From Acidobacteriota bacterium (lineage in GTDB: Bacteria; Acidobacteriota; Terriglobia; UBA7540), in the NCBI GenBank assembly GCA_021789565.1, contig JAJYJL010000638.1:1-5624 (forward strand): a DNA stretch of 5,624 bases, read 5' to 3'. Below, one piece after another: positions 1-5,624 of the stretch. How positions within the stretch are numbered: the stretch's first letter is position 1; each line of letters begins with the position of its first letter. The notes beneath the pieces were generated by a model. It had not been told where the DNA came from. It saw only the letters and a list, made by a program, of their open reading frames with translations, and did not search any database. A program made the position numbers and the translations under genes.

Positions 1-196
1 CGCCGCAGTCGCTGCCTTGTTGCAGGATCGAAGAATTCCGGCCAGCGTGGTCCGGATCGCGGTTCCAGACCGCATCATTCCCCACGGCGCGCCGAACCTG
101 CTCCATGCCAAGTACGGGCTGGATGCGGACGGGATCGTGGAAAAGATTCAGAGCTTTGTCAACAAAGCCCCCACCGTCCGGAAACTGAGCCTGTAA
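1..196 (+). CDS. dxs: 1-deoxy-D-xylulose-5-phosphate synthase, C-terminal fragment
   Basis: This is the last 64 codons of a gene that begins left of the window; the frame starts at base 2 and ends at TAA 194-196. The translation contains VRIAVPDRIIPHGAPNLL followed by KYGLDADGI. This matches the C-terminal transketolase-like domain of DXS, where a 'PD.f..HG' stretch is followed by 'yGLda.gI' and a short final helix. DXS is a cytosolic thiamine-diphosphate enzyme that condenses pyruvate and glyceraldehyde-3-phosphate to 1-deoxy-D-xylulose 5-phosphate, the first step of the MEP isoprenoid pathway. The catalytic and cofactor-binding parts lie outside the window, so only the C-terminal signature supports the call. 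The gene converges on the minus-strand cluster and is probably unrelated to it. Another transketolase-family protein is possible but fits less well. Confidence 0.85.
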   Translation, partial: AAVAALLQDRRIPASVVRIAVPDRIIPHGAPNLLHAKYGLDADGIVEKIQSFVNKAPTVRKLSL

Positions 197-200
197 CCAT

Positions 201-235
201 CGCCGAACAATCCGGCGCAGGGGACACAAACCCTG
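201..235 (+). terminator. Tandem small hairpins just after dxs (weak terminator candidate)
   Basis: Two adjacent short hairpins begin 4 nt after the dxs stop. The first is CGCCG (201-205) pairing with CGGCG (213-217) over a 7-nt loop. The second is CAGGG (218-222) pairing with CCCTG (231-235) over an 8-nt loop. Neither is followed by a run of T, so a classical Rho-independent terminator is not shown. They sit where dxs transcription should end, but each has only a 5-bp stem and may be chance. Confidence 0.25.
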
Positions 236-265
236 TCTGCTGATTTGCCAGCTGGATGTAGAGTG

Positions 266-284
266 AAAGCAGCCAAGCAGCTTT
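266..284. terminator. Hairpin between convergent genes, possible weak bidirectional terminator
   Basis: AAAGC (266-270) pairs with GCTTT (280-284). Inside this, after one A/A mismatch, GC pairs with GC around a CAA loop. The stem has A-rich and T-rich outer ends on both strands, as in bidirectional terminators, but the T-run is only three long. It lies 30 nt beyond the stop of the leftward creatininase-family gene and 70 nt beyond dxs. The rest of the 117-nt gap (197-313) shows no open frame or other signal. Confidence 0.3.
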
Positions 285-313
285 AGCGCGTGGCAACAAA
301 TCTCGGCCGTCTG

Positions 314-1078
314 CTAAAGGTTCCCTGATTGAATCTCTCTTACAACTTCAGAGAGCTTCGCGGTGATGGCGGAAAGTATTCTTTCGCCTTTTTCTTTTGA
401 AGCCTTCCGCGGGTCGCCAATACCGCCGTGGCGCGACATTTCCTTGAAGGGTTTGGCAACTGAAACTGTTCCTGACGCAAACATGTCGCAGCCTTCAAAC
501 TTCGACCTCTTCTCCGGACCGTCTGCGTCAAACAAATCTCTCCGCACAAGCTCGGGATTGACCACCAGCATGACGGACGTCTCCAGCTCGCCCGAGTGGC
601 CCATTCCGCCCAGGGGCGTCTCACGGATGGCCTGAATTTCCTCGCCAATCAGATGCCAGTAGGTCACAGCGGCCACTTTCACGGTAGGCCCAAGTTTGTA
701 ACGCAGCTTTTCAGCCATGAGCGAAACTTTGTTCACGTTACCCCCGTGACTGTTGAGAAGGATGAAATTCCTGAACCCGTGCTCGGCCATGCTGGATACA
801 AGCTGTTCGCCGACATCGATGAACGTTTCGATCTCTGCCGTCAGAGAACCCGCAAAGTCCATATGATGGCGGGAGCAGCCGAGCCACATCATGGGAAGTA
901 CAAGAACCCGCTCAGGAAGTTCTTGTTCAAGGCGGCGGGCAATGGCTTCACCGATAATCGAGTCTGTCCCCAACGGCAGGTGAAGGCTATGCTGCTCAAC
1001 TGAGCCAAAGGGAACGACGACAACCATATTGCGGTCGAGATTCGATACTTGCGGGGAGGCGAGGTTGTAAAGATACAT
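314..1078 (-). CDS. Creatininase-family metal-dependent hydrolase (amidohydrolase fold)
   Basis: The 254-residue product matches the creatininase family in length and motif order. These are dinuclear metal enzymes, probably cytosolic, that hydrolyse cyclic or linear amide bonds or related substrates. The motif GSVEQHSLHLPLGTD (residues 25-39) supplies likely ligands E28, H30 and D39. LLNSHGGN (107-114) supplies H111, and GHSGELETS (160-168) supplies E164. True Pseudomonas creatininase has an H-Y-E sequence where this protein has H-G-G. It therefore probably takes its second-metal glutamate from the later E164, as in MftE-type and other non-creatinine members. Creatinine is thus an unlikely substrate. 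The ATG at 1078 is chosen because an in-frame TAA lies 9 nt before it and the next Met (residue 18) would cut into the first strand. A GGAG at 1094-1097 is 15 nt from the ATG, a long spacing. The gene is third in a leftward cluster after a dehydrogenase and an enolase-fold protein. The fold call is firm; the substrate is unknown. Confidence 0.9.
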   Translation of the reverse strand: MYLYNLASPQVSNLDRNMVVVVPFGSVEQHSLHLPLGTDSIIGEAIARRLEQELPERVLVLPMMWLGCSRHHMDFAGSLTAEIETFIDVGEQLVSSMAEHGFRNFILLNSHGGNVNKVSLMAEKLRYKLGPTVKVAAVTYWHLIGEEIQAIRETPLGGMGHSGELETSVMLVVNPELVRRDLFDADGPEKRSKFEGCDMFASGTVSVAKPFKEMSRHGGIGDPRKASKEKGERILSAITAKLSEVVREIQSGNL

Positions 1079-1177
1079 GAGATGAGATTAACACTCCAAA
1101 GATTTGACAAGCCCGCCTGCACGCAGGCCATGCGGCAAGGCGGCCAGGGCACCCATGCCGTTCGATCGCCGCTGTCC
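1079..1177 (-). other. 99-nt intercistronic gap with a GC-rich hairpin
   Basis: This gap separates the enolase-fold gene from the creatininase-family gene. It contains a perfect inverted repeat, GCCTGC (1115-1120) and GCAGGC (1123-1128), around a 2-nt centre (in practice 5 bp with a 4-nt loop). There is no T-run after it on the minus strand. It could be a processing or mRNA-stability element that tunes the third gene, or a weak pause site. A 22-codon ATG frame (1156-1088) runs through the gap but has no convincing ribosome site. No promoter is recognisable. Confidence 0.35.
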
Positions 1178-2299
1178 TCAGTCGGGCAACCGGTATTCTT
1201 CCAGCGCATCGAGATCCAGATCAACACCCAGCCCTGGTTTTTGCGGGACGCGGGCGCGCCCACCTGCAATTTCAATCGGTTCGACAATCAAGTCATTTTC
1301 ACGCACCAGTTGGCCGAAAACGTCGCTGCGCAAAGTGCAGTTCCGTGCCGCGGCGCACGCGTGCAGGTAACTCGCCTCCAGAATGCCCAGGTCAACCTCG
1401 CTGCCATGCCAGCAGGGAACGCCTGCGGCGTCGGCGATGTCAGCCATTCTGACGAAGTTGGCGATTCCGCAGTTGAAATTGAAATAATCAACCGCCTCCA
1501 GTTGAATGGCCCTGATCACGTCCTGGACCATCTGCCCCAGTTCCATATAAGGAAGCGCCACATGCAAGGCAATCGGGATCGACGTCTTCTCACGCAGCAG
1601 CCGGTACCAGGACAGGTTCCAGCGCGGCACAGGGTCTTCCAGGCACCGGATGTTACCAGCTTCTTCCAGCCCGCGGCTGAACCGCATCACCTCAGCCGGC
1701 CTGTCAAAGCGGCAGTTCGGATCCAGCACAATGCTGAATGCCGGCCCGCAAGCTTCGCGCACGCCTTTCGCCCATGCCACAACATCGTCCTCAAGATTAC
1801 ACTTGAACTTGATCCCGCCAAAACCGGCGGCATACCCTTCTTTGGCCTTCCTGATGGCGTCTGCCGCGGTTCGCCGCCCGGTCCAGTAATCAACGTCCAC
1901 CCATTCACGGAATGCACCGCCCAGCAACTGATAAGCCGGCACACCAAACTTCTTGCCGGCCAGATCGAAAATGGCAGCCTCAAATCCGTCGTACTCCCGC
2001 GACCACGCAATCGGCAGGCTGCGGAGGTTCATCCGTAGGGGATCACTGCCGATCAGGCTCGCAATGATTCCATCAACGGTCTGGGAATTCACGCCGCGGT
2101 AACTTTCACCCAAACCCTCCAGCCCCTCATCCGTTTGGACGCGGTAGATATACTTCCATATCTGATCAAACTGGATCTGCCAGGAGGGCTTGCCGTCAAG
2201 GACCAGCATATGCATCGGGTCCTGGGCGTCAGGACTGTTTACCGTGTCGGCTTTTGCAGGAACCCTGACTTTGATTTTTTCGATGGATGTAATTCGCAC
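1178..2299 (-). CDS. Enolase-superfamily protein, mandelate racemase / glucarate dehydratase-like
   Basis: The 373-residue length is typical of the mandelate racemase/muconate lactonizing group, in which a capping domain (about 1-125) precedes a (beta/alpha)7-beta barrel. These enzymes abstract a proton alpha to a carboxylate and commonly dehydrate or racemise sugar acids. The barrel carries K164-F-K166 on strand 2, D193 (VLDPN) and E221 (CLEDP), matching the KxK base pair and first two Mg ligands. A stretch reading AIQLEAVD (264-271) closely resembles glucarate dehydratase. The third-ligand position is occupied by H246 (IALHVA) rather than Glu, Asp or Asn. The acid expected at the end of strand 6 appears as N274 or N276, with D271 nearby. 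H298 (CWHGSE) is the candidate catalytic His. The start is GTG at 2299, 6 nt after the dehydrogenase stop and 4 nt after a GAGG. Fold confidence is high; activity is uncertain, and sugar-acid dehydratase is the best guess. Confidence 0.88.
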   Translation of the reverse strand: MRITSIEKIKVRVPAKADTVNSPDAQDPMHMLVLDGKPSWQIQFDQIWKYIYRVQTDEGLEGLGESYRGVNSQTVDGIIASLIGSDPLRMNLRSLPIAWSREYDGFEAAIFDLAGKKFGVPAYQLLGGAFREWVDVDYWTGRRTAADAIRKAKEGYAAGFGGIKFKCNLEDDVVAWAKGVREACGPAFSIVLDPNCRFDRPAEVMRFSRGLEEAGNIRCLEDPVPRWNLSWYRLLREKTSIPIALHVALPYMELGQMVQDVIRAIQLEAVDYFNFNCGIANFVRMADIADAAGVPCWHGSEVDLGILEASYLHACAAARNCTLRSDVFGQLVRENDLIVEPIEIAGGRARVPQKPGLGVDLDLDALEEYRLPD

Positions 2300-2303
2300 A
2301 ATG

Positions 2304-2307
2304 CCTC
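2304..2307 (-). promoter_or_regulatory. Ribosome binding site GAGG supporting the GTG start
   Basis: On the minus strand GAGG overlaps the TGA stop (2308-2306) of the dehydrogenase and ends 4 nt before the GTG at 2299. The spacing is a little short but is the best match near this start. The overlap with the stop suggests translational coupling, with ribosomes finishing the dehydrogenase re-initiating on the enolase-fold gene. The nearby ATG at 2309 is out of frame, which leaves GTG as the natural start. Confidence 0.55.
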
Positions 2308-3094
2308 ATCGCCTGCTGGTCAGTTGTATCCACATTCCAGCATCAACAGGAATTTCTGCGCCCGTAATCATCTTCGCGTCGTCACTGGCCAGGAACGCCA
2401 CCAGGTTGCCAATATCTTCCGCCTGGATCAATCGCGGCACAGCCTGCTCGCGGCGGACAAAATCGTCCAGATAGCCCTGCACGTCGTCGGTAAGCTGGGC
2501 CACAATTTCGCGGGTCTGTTTGCCGTCAACAAGACCCGGTGAAACAGTATTGGCCCTAATACCGTCCGGCCCATACTGGACGGCAATCCCGCGGCTCAAT
2601 CCGGACACTCCCGCTTTCATCGTCGCGTAGATTCCGTACTGAGCCTGTGTTGCCTGGCTATGCACCGAGGCAATATTGATGATGGATCCCTGTTTCTGCC
2701 GCTGCATTTGTGGGATGGCATACTTGCAACACAGCCACATCCCGCGGAGGTCGATGGCGGCCAGCCGGTCAAATTCTTCCTCCGTGGCCTCAGCCACAGG
2801 ACGGATCAAACCAATGCCTGCGCTATTCACCAGGATGTCCAGGCGATGGTGCTCCTCTATAATCCTATCGACGGCCTGGCGAACGTCGTCCGAACGGCTG
2901 ATATCGGCGCGAATAACAGTTGCGCTGCCGCCTCCAGCCTCGATCTGGCGGCGGACCCCTTCGGCAGCATCGAGGTCAATTTCCAGGATGACTACGTGCG
3001 CACCCTGTTTCGCAAGCACCAGGGATATGCCGTGACCAATCCCGGAACCGCCCCCGCCGGTGACAATAGCGACTCTTCCGTCGAGCAGTGACAT
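2306..3094 (-). CDS. Short-chain dehydrogenase/reductase (classical SDR, probably NAD-dependent)
   Basis: The 262-residue length and motif order are those of a classical cytosolic SDR. A Rossmann glycine motif TGGGGSGIG lies at 12-20, and E38 ends strand 2 (VVILEID), which favours NAD(H) over NADP(H). D64 (RADIS) is the adenine-contacting residue and NSAG lies at 90-93. The catalytic trio is S143 (NIASVHS), Y156 and K160 (YATMK), with the usual 13-residue Ser-Tyr spacing. After it come NTVSPGLV (182-189) and the C-terminal ITGAEIPVDAG. Two positions are odd. The glycine loop has one residue more than the usual TGxxxGxG. The conserved helix-4 Asn of the catalytic tetrad appears as D115 (AIDLRGMW). 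The start is ATG at 3094, with AGAAGG (3105-3110) 10 nt upstream. It is first in the leftward cluster. The substrate is probably a sugar or polyol hydroxyl, inferred from its neighbours only. Confidence 0.92.
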   Translation of the reverse strand: MSLLDGRVAIVTGGGGSGIGHGISLVLAKQGAHVVILEIDLDAAEGVRRQIEAGGGSATVIRADISRSDDVRQAVDRIIEEHHRLDILVNSAGIGLIRPVAEATEEEFDRLAAIDLRGMWLCCKYAIPQMQRQKQGSIINIASVHSQATQAQYGIYATMKAGVSGLSRGIAVQYGPDGIRANTVSPGLVDGKQTREIVAQLTDDVQGYLDDFVRREQAVPRLIQAEDIGNLVAFLASDDAKMITGAEIPVDAGMWIQLTSRR

Positions 3095-3114
3095 GAGCTC
3101 TCAACCTTCTAACC

Positions 3115-3124
3115 GAACGCGCTA
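3115..3124. promoter_or_regulatory. Candidate operator, proximal copy (GAACGCGCTA)
   Basis: The ten bases are the exact reverse complement of those at 3217-3226. The site lies 20 nt upstream of the SDR start codon and 4 nt from its AGAAGG ribosome site, where a bound repressor would block transcription or initiation. It has a central CG, as many LacI-family operators do, but its flanks are less symmetric than those of the distal copy. Confidence 0.35.
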
Positions 3125-3213
3125 GCGTAATGCTTTTTGACAGAAAATTCCAGTACGAAGACAAAACCAGCTCTTGCTTCTTTGGATTTGAATGTCAGTG
3201 TCTTTTGCCCTTC

Positions 3214-3231
3214 CTTTAGCGCGTTCAAAAG
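3214..3231. promoter_or_regulatory. Candidate operator, distal copy (imperfect palindrome around CG)
   Basis: The 18 bases CTTTAGCGCGTTCAAAAG agree with their own reverse complement at 12 of 18 positions, centred on CG, with CTTT/AAAG arms. The core TAGCGCGTTC (3217-3226) repeats in inverted orientation about 102 bp away at 3115-3124, roughly an integral number of DNA turns. The layout is compatible with a repressor of LacI type bridging two sites. No regulator gene is in the window, so this rests on symmetry and placement. Confidence 0.35.
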
Positions 3232-3329
3232 ATGTTGACTCTATCCACAGTGCGAATGAGGTTCTACCGGATTAGACACCAAGGCGGCTCGTAGAAGTTT
3301 TCTGCGCATTTGTGGGAAGCATGCCTTTT

Positions 3330-3341
3330 AATCCGCGGATT
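3330..3341. repeat. Perfect 12-bp palindrome AATCCGCGGATT
   Basis: The sequence is fully self-complementary. It is followed by a second GGATTC (3345-3350), which directly repeats the GGATTC at 3337-3342. It lies about 50 nt downstream of the glycosidase stop. It could be a dimeric-regulator site or part of the transcript end, although as RNA it has almost no loop and no T-run follows on the minus strand. Confidence 0.4.
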
Positions 3342-3388
3342 CCAGGATTCGTTTCACACGCGGATGCCGCCTCAGACGTTGCTTGAAC

Positions 3389-5624
3389 TTATGAAGCCTT
3401 TTCCCATCCTTTGCACACCTTGAGCATGCTACTAGCCTCAATTACGAGATCCGTCACCGGAAGCGGCCGGCTTGGGCTGTAGGGAGTGGACAGCCAGGTC
3501 TGTTCCCATAACTCAACTGATTCGTTGTTCTTGTCCTCCAATGCCCGGAAAAACATACGCCATCTCCCAACGTAGTAGTCGCGGATCAGGCCCGACCACA
3601 CGCGCGAGGCATAGTCCTCCAGCGGACTCCACCCCCAGAAGGTGATGAGCAGCCGTCCGTTGATGTCGTAATAAAACGCTTCATCAGGGCTCCGCCCCCA
3701 ACTGCGCGCTTCGTTGCTCCACGTCTCCAGCCGCCGGTCCTCCCGCAGGTTCATAAGGGCGTCAATCCGGAGGAGCATATTGAAACACTCCTGCGCCATC
3801 CGATCACGCGTTTCCGCCCTGCCCGCCTTGTGCGCTTGGCACGCCTCAGCCAAGCGACGGTCGACGCTGCCGCCCACGGCCTGGCACACAAGCTCAATCA
3901 AATCGTGCCGGTAGAGCTGGCTGGATTTCAGTTCATCAGCACAAGCCAAAAATTGTCCAACCGCCTGGACAAAAACAGGACCTGTGTTCACAGCCACCGG
4001 CCTGGGGTCAAGGCTCGGCAGGCACTGCCAGGCATGGCGGCTGTTGTAGGAATCTCCACCGTAAGCACTTTGGAGCAGCAGTTTCCAGGCTTCCCTCATC
4101 GCCGGAGGACAACCTCCGTAGCGGGCTCGGGAGTAATCGGCCAGCCAGTCATCCAGGGGAATCTTTTGGCTGGACCAGCCAATGTCCGTCATGAGTTCGT
4201 AGACGACTTCATTCGTTTCAATGCCCTCCGGACAAATCCCCCAGCCAAACAGGTTGCCCTTCTCCGGGCTGGCCGACACTTCCGCCGGCTTTGAGTCAAT
4301 CCTGGGAAGATTGCCCTTGACGTTGTTATTGCCGCCAAAGGTGTGTGCCATGGCGTAGATCCACGGCTTCCCGAAGTAAGCCTCGTTCGATTGCCAGATC
4401 TCCTTTTGGGAATTACCGTAGTCGATGATCAGCATGCGGTCGTTGGGTATTTGGGAGAGGAAGGCTTTAACGGATTTTGGGTCCCAGAAATGAACATCTT
4501 CAAAAAGCCAGGCCTGCAGTGCCCACTTGCCATCAGGATCGCCGGCCAGAATACTTTCATAGATCAAACGCCCATACTGTGCCAGATCTTCATAGCGGTG
4601 TTCCTTGGAAACAGGCACCTTGAGCTCGTTGAAAGGGTCAGCCAGGTAATATTCGTTTCCACCAAATTCCTGGTTATACGCCTGGATAAAGCGGCGGCCG
4701 ATTTCTTTGAAAAGGTCGCTATGGCGCGGGTCCAGGAAAAAGGTCTTTGCCAGGCGCGGCATGGTGTCCCTGAATCCCCCTCCCCAGAGCAGCGTGAACG
4801 TCCTGGCATCGGGATAGACGCGTTTGAAGCCCTCCGGAACATGGCCAGAGAAAGCAGGGACAATCGGGGTCATGCCAAGTTCCCGCATACGGGTGAGAAT
4901 CTTCTTCTGGAGTTCCCGCTTCTGATCCAGCCACCCTTGCGGGAGTGGGCCGTCAAATTCATTGATGTTTCCCATCCGGTGCCAGGGCAGATGGGCAGGG
5001 CCCGTTGAAAACCGGTCCAGTTCCGCTTGGGTCAGCCCCATCGCCTTCCAGACACGCTGCCAGATGGCTTCCTGACCTTCCACCGCCAGCGGCATTGTGA
5101 TTCCATGCAAGGCCATCCAGTCCAACTCGCGTTCCCACCGCGCCCAATTCCAGAAAGGCGTGGAGTATCCAAAAGTGCAGACGTTGTAATACTGCACAAA
5201 CCGGTAAGGGCAGACGACTCGTTGCTGCGCATAGTCAGGAAATCGGGTTGGCAGAGCAAGATGCTGGCCGCTCCACGTCACCATCGAATGACACATTTTT
5301 CGCAAATAGGCGTACATCCCACGACAGATTGCAACTCCGCTGCTCCCTTTAATTGAAATCCTGCCCCGAGACGCAGAAACTTCGTATACTTGGTGACCCT
5401 TCTCGGGCGGAATCCAACCCAAATTGACTTCATCCGCCCGCGTTCCGATAAGGCGGGTAAGAACAGCACGGGCTGAAAACGTTGCCTTGTTCTCTGCCGA
5501 AACGGCTGACTTCGTCGTTGATTGGGAACCAGCGGCTGGGCCTACAGCCGCGCTGGCCATGGCTTCGCCCAAAACCGATGATTGAGCGGAGCCGGCTACA
5601 CACAGTCCGCTGCTGAGTGTTTTG
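3389..5624 (-). CDS. Alpha-N-acetylglucosaminidase, GH89 (NAGLU-like), 5' end missing
   Basis: GH89 enzymes remove terminal alpha-linked GlcNAc; relatives act on heparan sulfate (human NAGLU) and on mucin GlcNAc-alpha-1,4-Gal (clostridial GH89). Numbered from a TTG codon at 5572, about 727 residues are visible and show the three family domains. A small N-terminal alpha/beta domain spans about 33-112. A barrel spans about 120-455, with the signature YYNVCTFGYSTPFWNW (128-143) and then MPLAVEGQEAIW. A helical C-terminal domain spans about 460-720. The acid/base is expected at E316 (ADPFNE) and the nucleophile at E449 (GICPEGIE). The C-terminus is intact at TAA 3391-3389. The frame remains open from 5572 to the window edge and no start has a ribosome site, so TTG 5572 and ATG 5560 are doubtful. 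The extra Ala/Ser/Gly-rich residues look like part of a secretion signal or linker, making export likely but unproven. Family assignment is firm. Confidence 0.93.
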   Translation of the reverse strand, partial: KTLSSGLCVAGSAQSSVLGEAMASAAVGPAAGSQSTTKSAVSAENKATFSARAVLTRLIGTRADEVNLGWIPPEKGHQVYEVSASRGRISIKGSSGVAICRGMYAYLRKMCHSMVTWSGQHLALPTRFPDYAQQRVVCPYRFVQYYNVCTFGYSTPFWNWARWERELDWMALHGITMPLAVEGQEAIWQRVWKAMGLTQAELDRFSTGPAHLPWHRMGNINEFDGPLPQGWLDQKRELQKKILTRMRELGMTPIVPAFSGHVPEGFKRVYPDARTFTLLWGGGFRDTMPRLAKTFFLDPRHSDLFKEIGRRFIQAYNQEFGGNEYYLADPFNELKVPVSKEHRYEDLAQYGRLIYESILAGDPDGKWALQAWLFEDVHFWDPKSVKAFLSQIPNDRMLIIDYGNSQKEIWQSNEAYFGKPWIYAMAHTFGGNNNVKGNLPRIDSKPAEVSASPEKGNLFGWGICPEGIETNEVVYELMTDIGWSSQKIPLDDWLADYSRARYGGCPPAMREAWKLLLQSAYGGDSYNSRHAWQCLPSLDPRPVAVNTGPVFVQAVGQFLACADELKSSQLYRHDLIELVCQAVGGSVDRRLAEACQAHKAGRAETRDRMAQECFNMLLRIDALMNLREDRRLETWSNEARSWGRSPDEAFYYDINGRLLITFWGWSPLEDYASRVWSGLIRDYYVGRWRMFFRALEDKNNESVELWEQTWLSTPYSPSRPLPVTDLVIEASSMLKVCKGWEKAS

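Larger units (their letters stand above)
3095..3388 (-). promoter_or_regulatory. 294-nt upstream region of the SDR cluster
   Basis: This is the longest gene-free stretch and lies between the glycosidase stop and the SDR start, both genes reading leftward. It holds the SDR ribosome site, a 10-bp inverted repeat pair (3115-3124 and 3217-3226), a perfect 12-bp palindrome (3330-3341) and a small hairpin GCGG/CCGC (3360-3370) soon after the glycosidase stop. No strong -35/-10 pair is seen on the minus strand. A CTGACA (minus strand, around 3195-3200) has no good partner. The length and repeats suggest that the SDR cluster has its own regulated promoter rather than simple read-through. Confidence 0.45.

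Noticed and set aside
1088..1156. 22-codon minus-strand frame in the spacer before the creatininase-family gene, possible leader peptide
   Set aside because: It has no convincing ribosome site and no codon bias typical of attenuation leaders. Its stop merely lies in frame upstream of the next start.
1049..2038. Long plus-strand open frame of 329 codons opposite the enolase-fold gene
   Set aside because: It lies antisense to a gene with clear family motifs. Its product is rich in His, Gln, Arg and Pro with no recognisable domain, as expected of a shadow frame in GC-rich DNA.
3241..3249. CTATCCACA, one mismatch from the DnaA-box consensus
   Set aside because: It is a single copy with no AT-rich unwinding region or replication genes nearby, so it is probably chance.
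3235..3262. Plus-strand TTGACT resembling a -35 element
   Set aside because: No -10-like sequence lies 16-18 nt downstream and no plus-strand gene follows.
4343..5008. Plus-strand open frame of 221 codons opposite the GH89 gene
   Set aside because: It is antisense to the conserved GH89 barrel with no motif and no upstream ribosome site, so it is a shadow of the real frame.
5570..5572. TTG as the start codon of the glycosidase
   Set aside because: The frame is open further upstream to the window edge and no ribosome site precedes the TTG.

Overview
The window is about 5.6 kb of compact bacterial DNA of moderately high GC. It holds the end of one rightward gene followed by four genes on the minus strand. 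No tRNA, rRNA, CRISPR, transposase or phage gene is visible. The gene mix is a core isoprenoid gene beside a GH89 glycosidase and a small cluster for sugar or sugar-acid metabolism. This recalls soil polymer degraders such as Acidobacteriota, Verrucomicrobiota or Planctomycetota; that placement is inference only.

Layout. Positions 1-196 (+) are the C-terminal end of 1-deoxy-D-xylulose-5-phosphate synthase (dxs). Positions 197-313 are a convergent intergenic gap with three small hairpins and no gene. Three leftward genes follow, read in transcription order from the right: an NAD-type short-chain dehydrogenase (3094-2306), an enolase-superfamily (mandelate racemase / glucarate dehydratase-like) protein with a GTG start (2299-1178), and a creatininase-family metal-dependent hydrolase (1078-314). 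The first two are 6 nt apart and almost certainly co-transcribed. The third follows after 99 nt that contain a GC-rich hairpin. Upstream of the dehydrogenase is a 294-nt gap (3095-3388) with a 10-bp inverted repeat resembling a pair of operators and a perfect 12-bp palindrome. Positions 3389-5624 (-) encode an alpha-N-acetylglucosaminidase (GH89, NAGLU-like). Its reading frame stays open to the right edge, so its 5' end is missing.

How the genes may work together. The glycosidase would release N-acetylglucosamine (GlcNAc) from alpha-linked glycans. The oxidoreductase, enolase-fold and amidohydrolase-fold trio has the composition expected of a non-phosphorylative route: oxidise a sugar, dehydrate the acid, and open or hydrolyse a lactone or amide. 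Linking the two parts into one GlcNAc-derived pathway is a hypothesis based on neighbourhood and family chemistry. No transporter, regulator or kinase lies in the window. The enolase-fold protein departs from the standard active site at the end of the barrel, and the dehydrogenase has two unusual positions, so exact reactions cannot be assigned.
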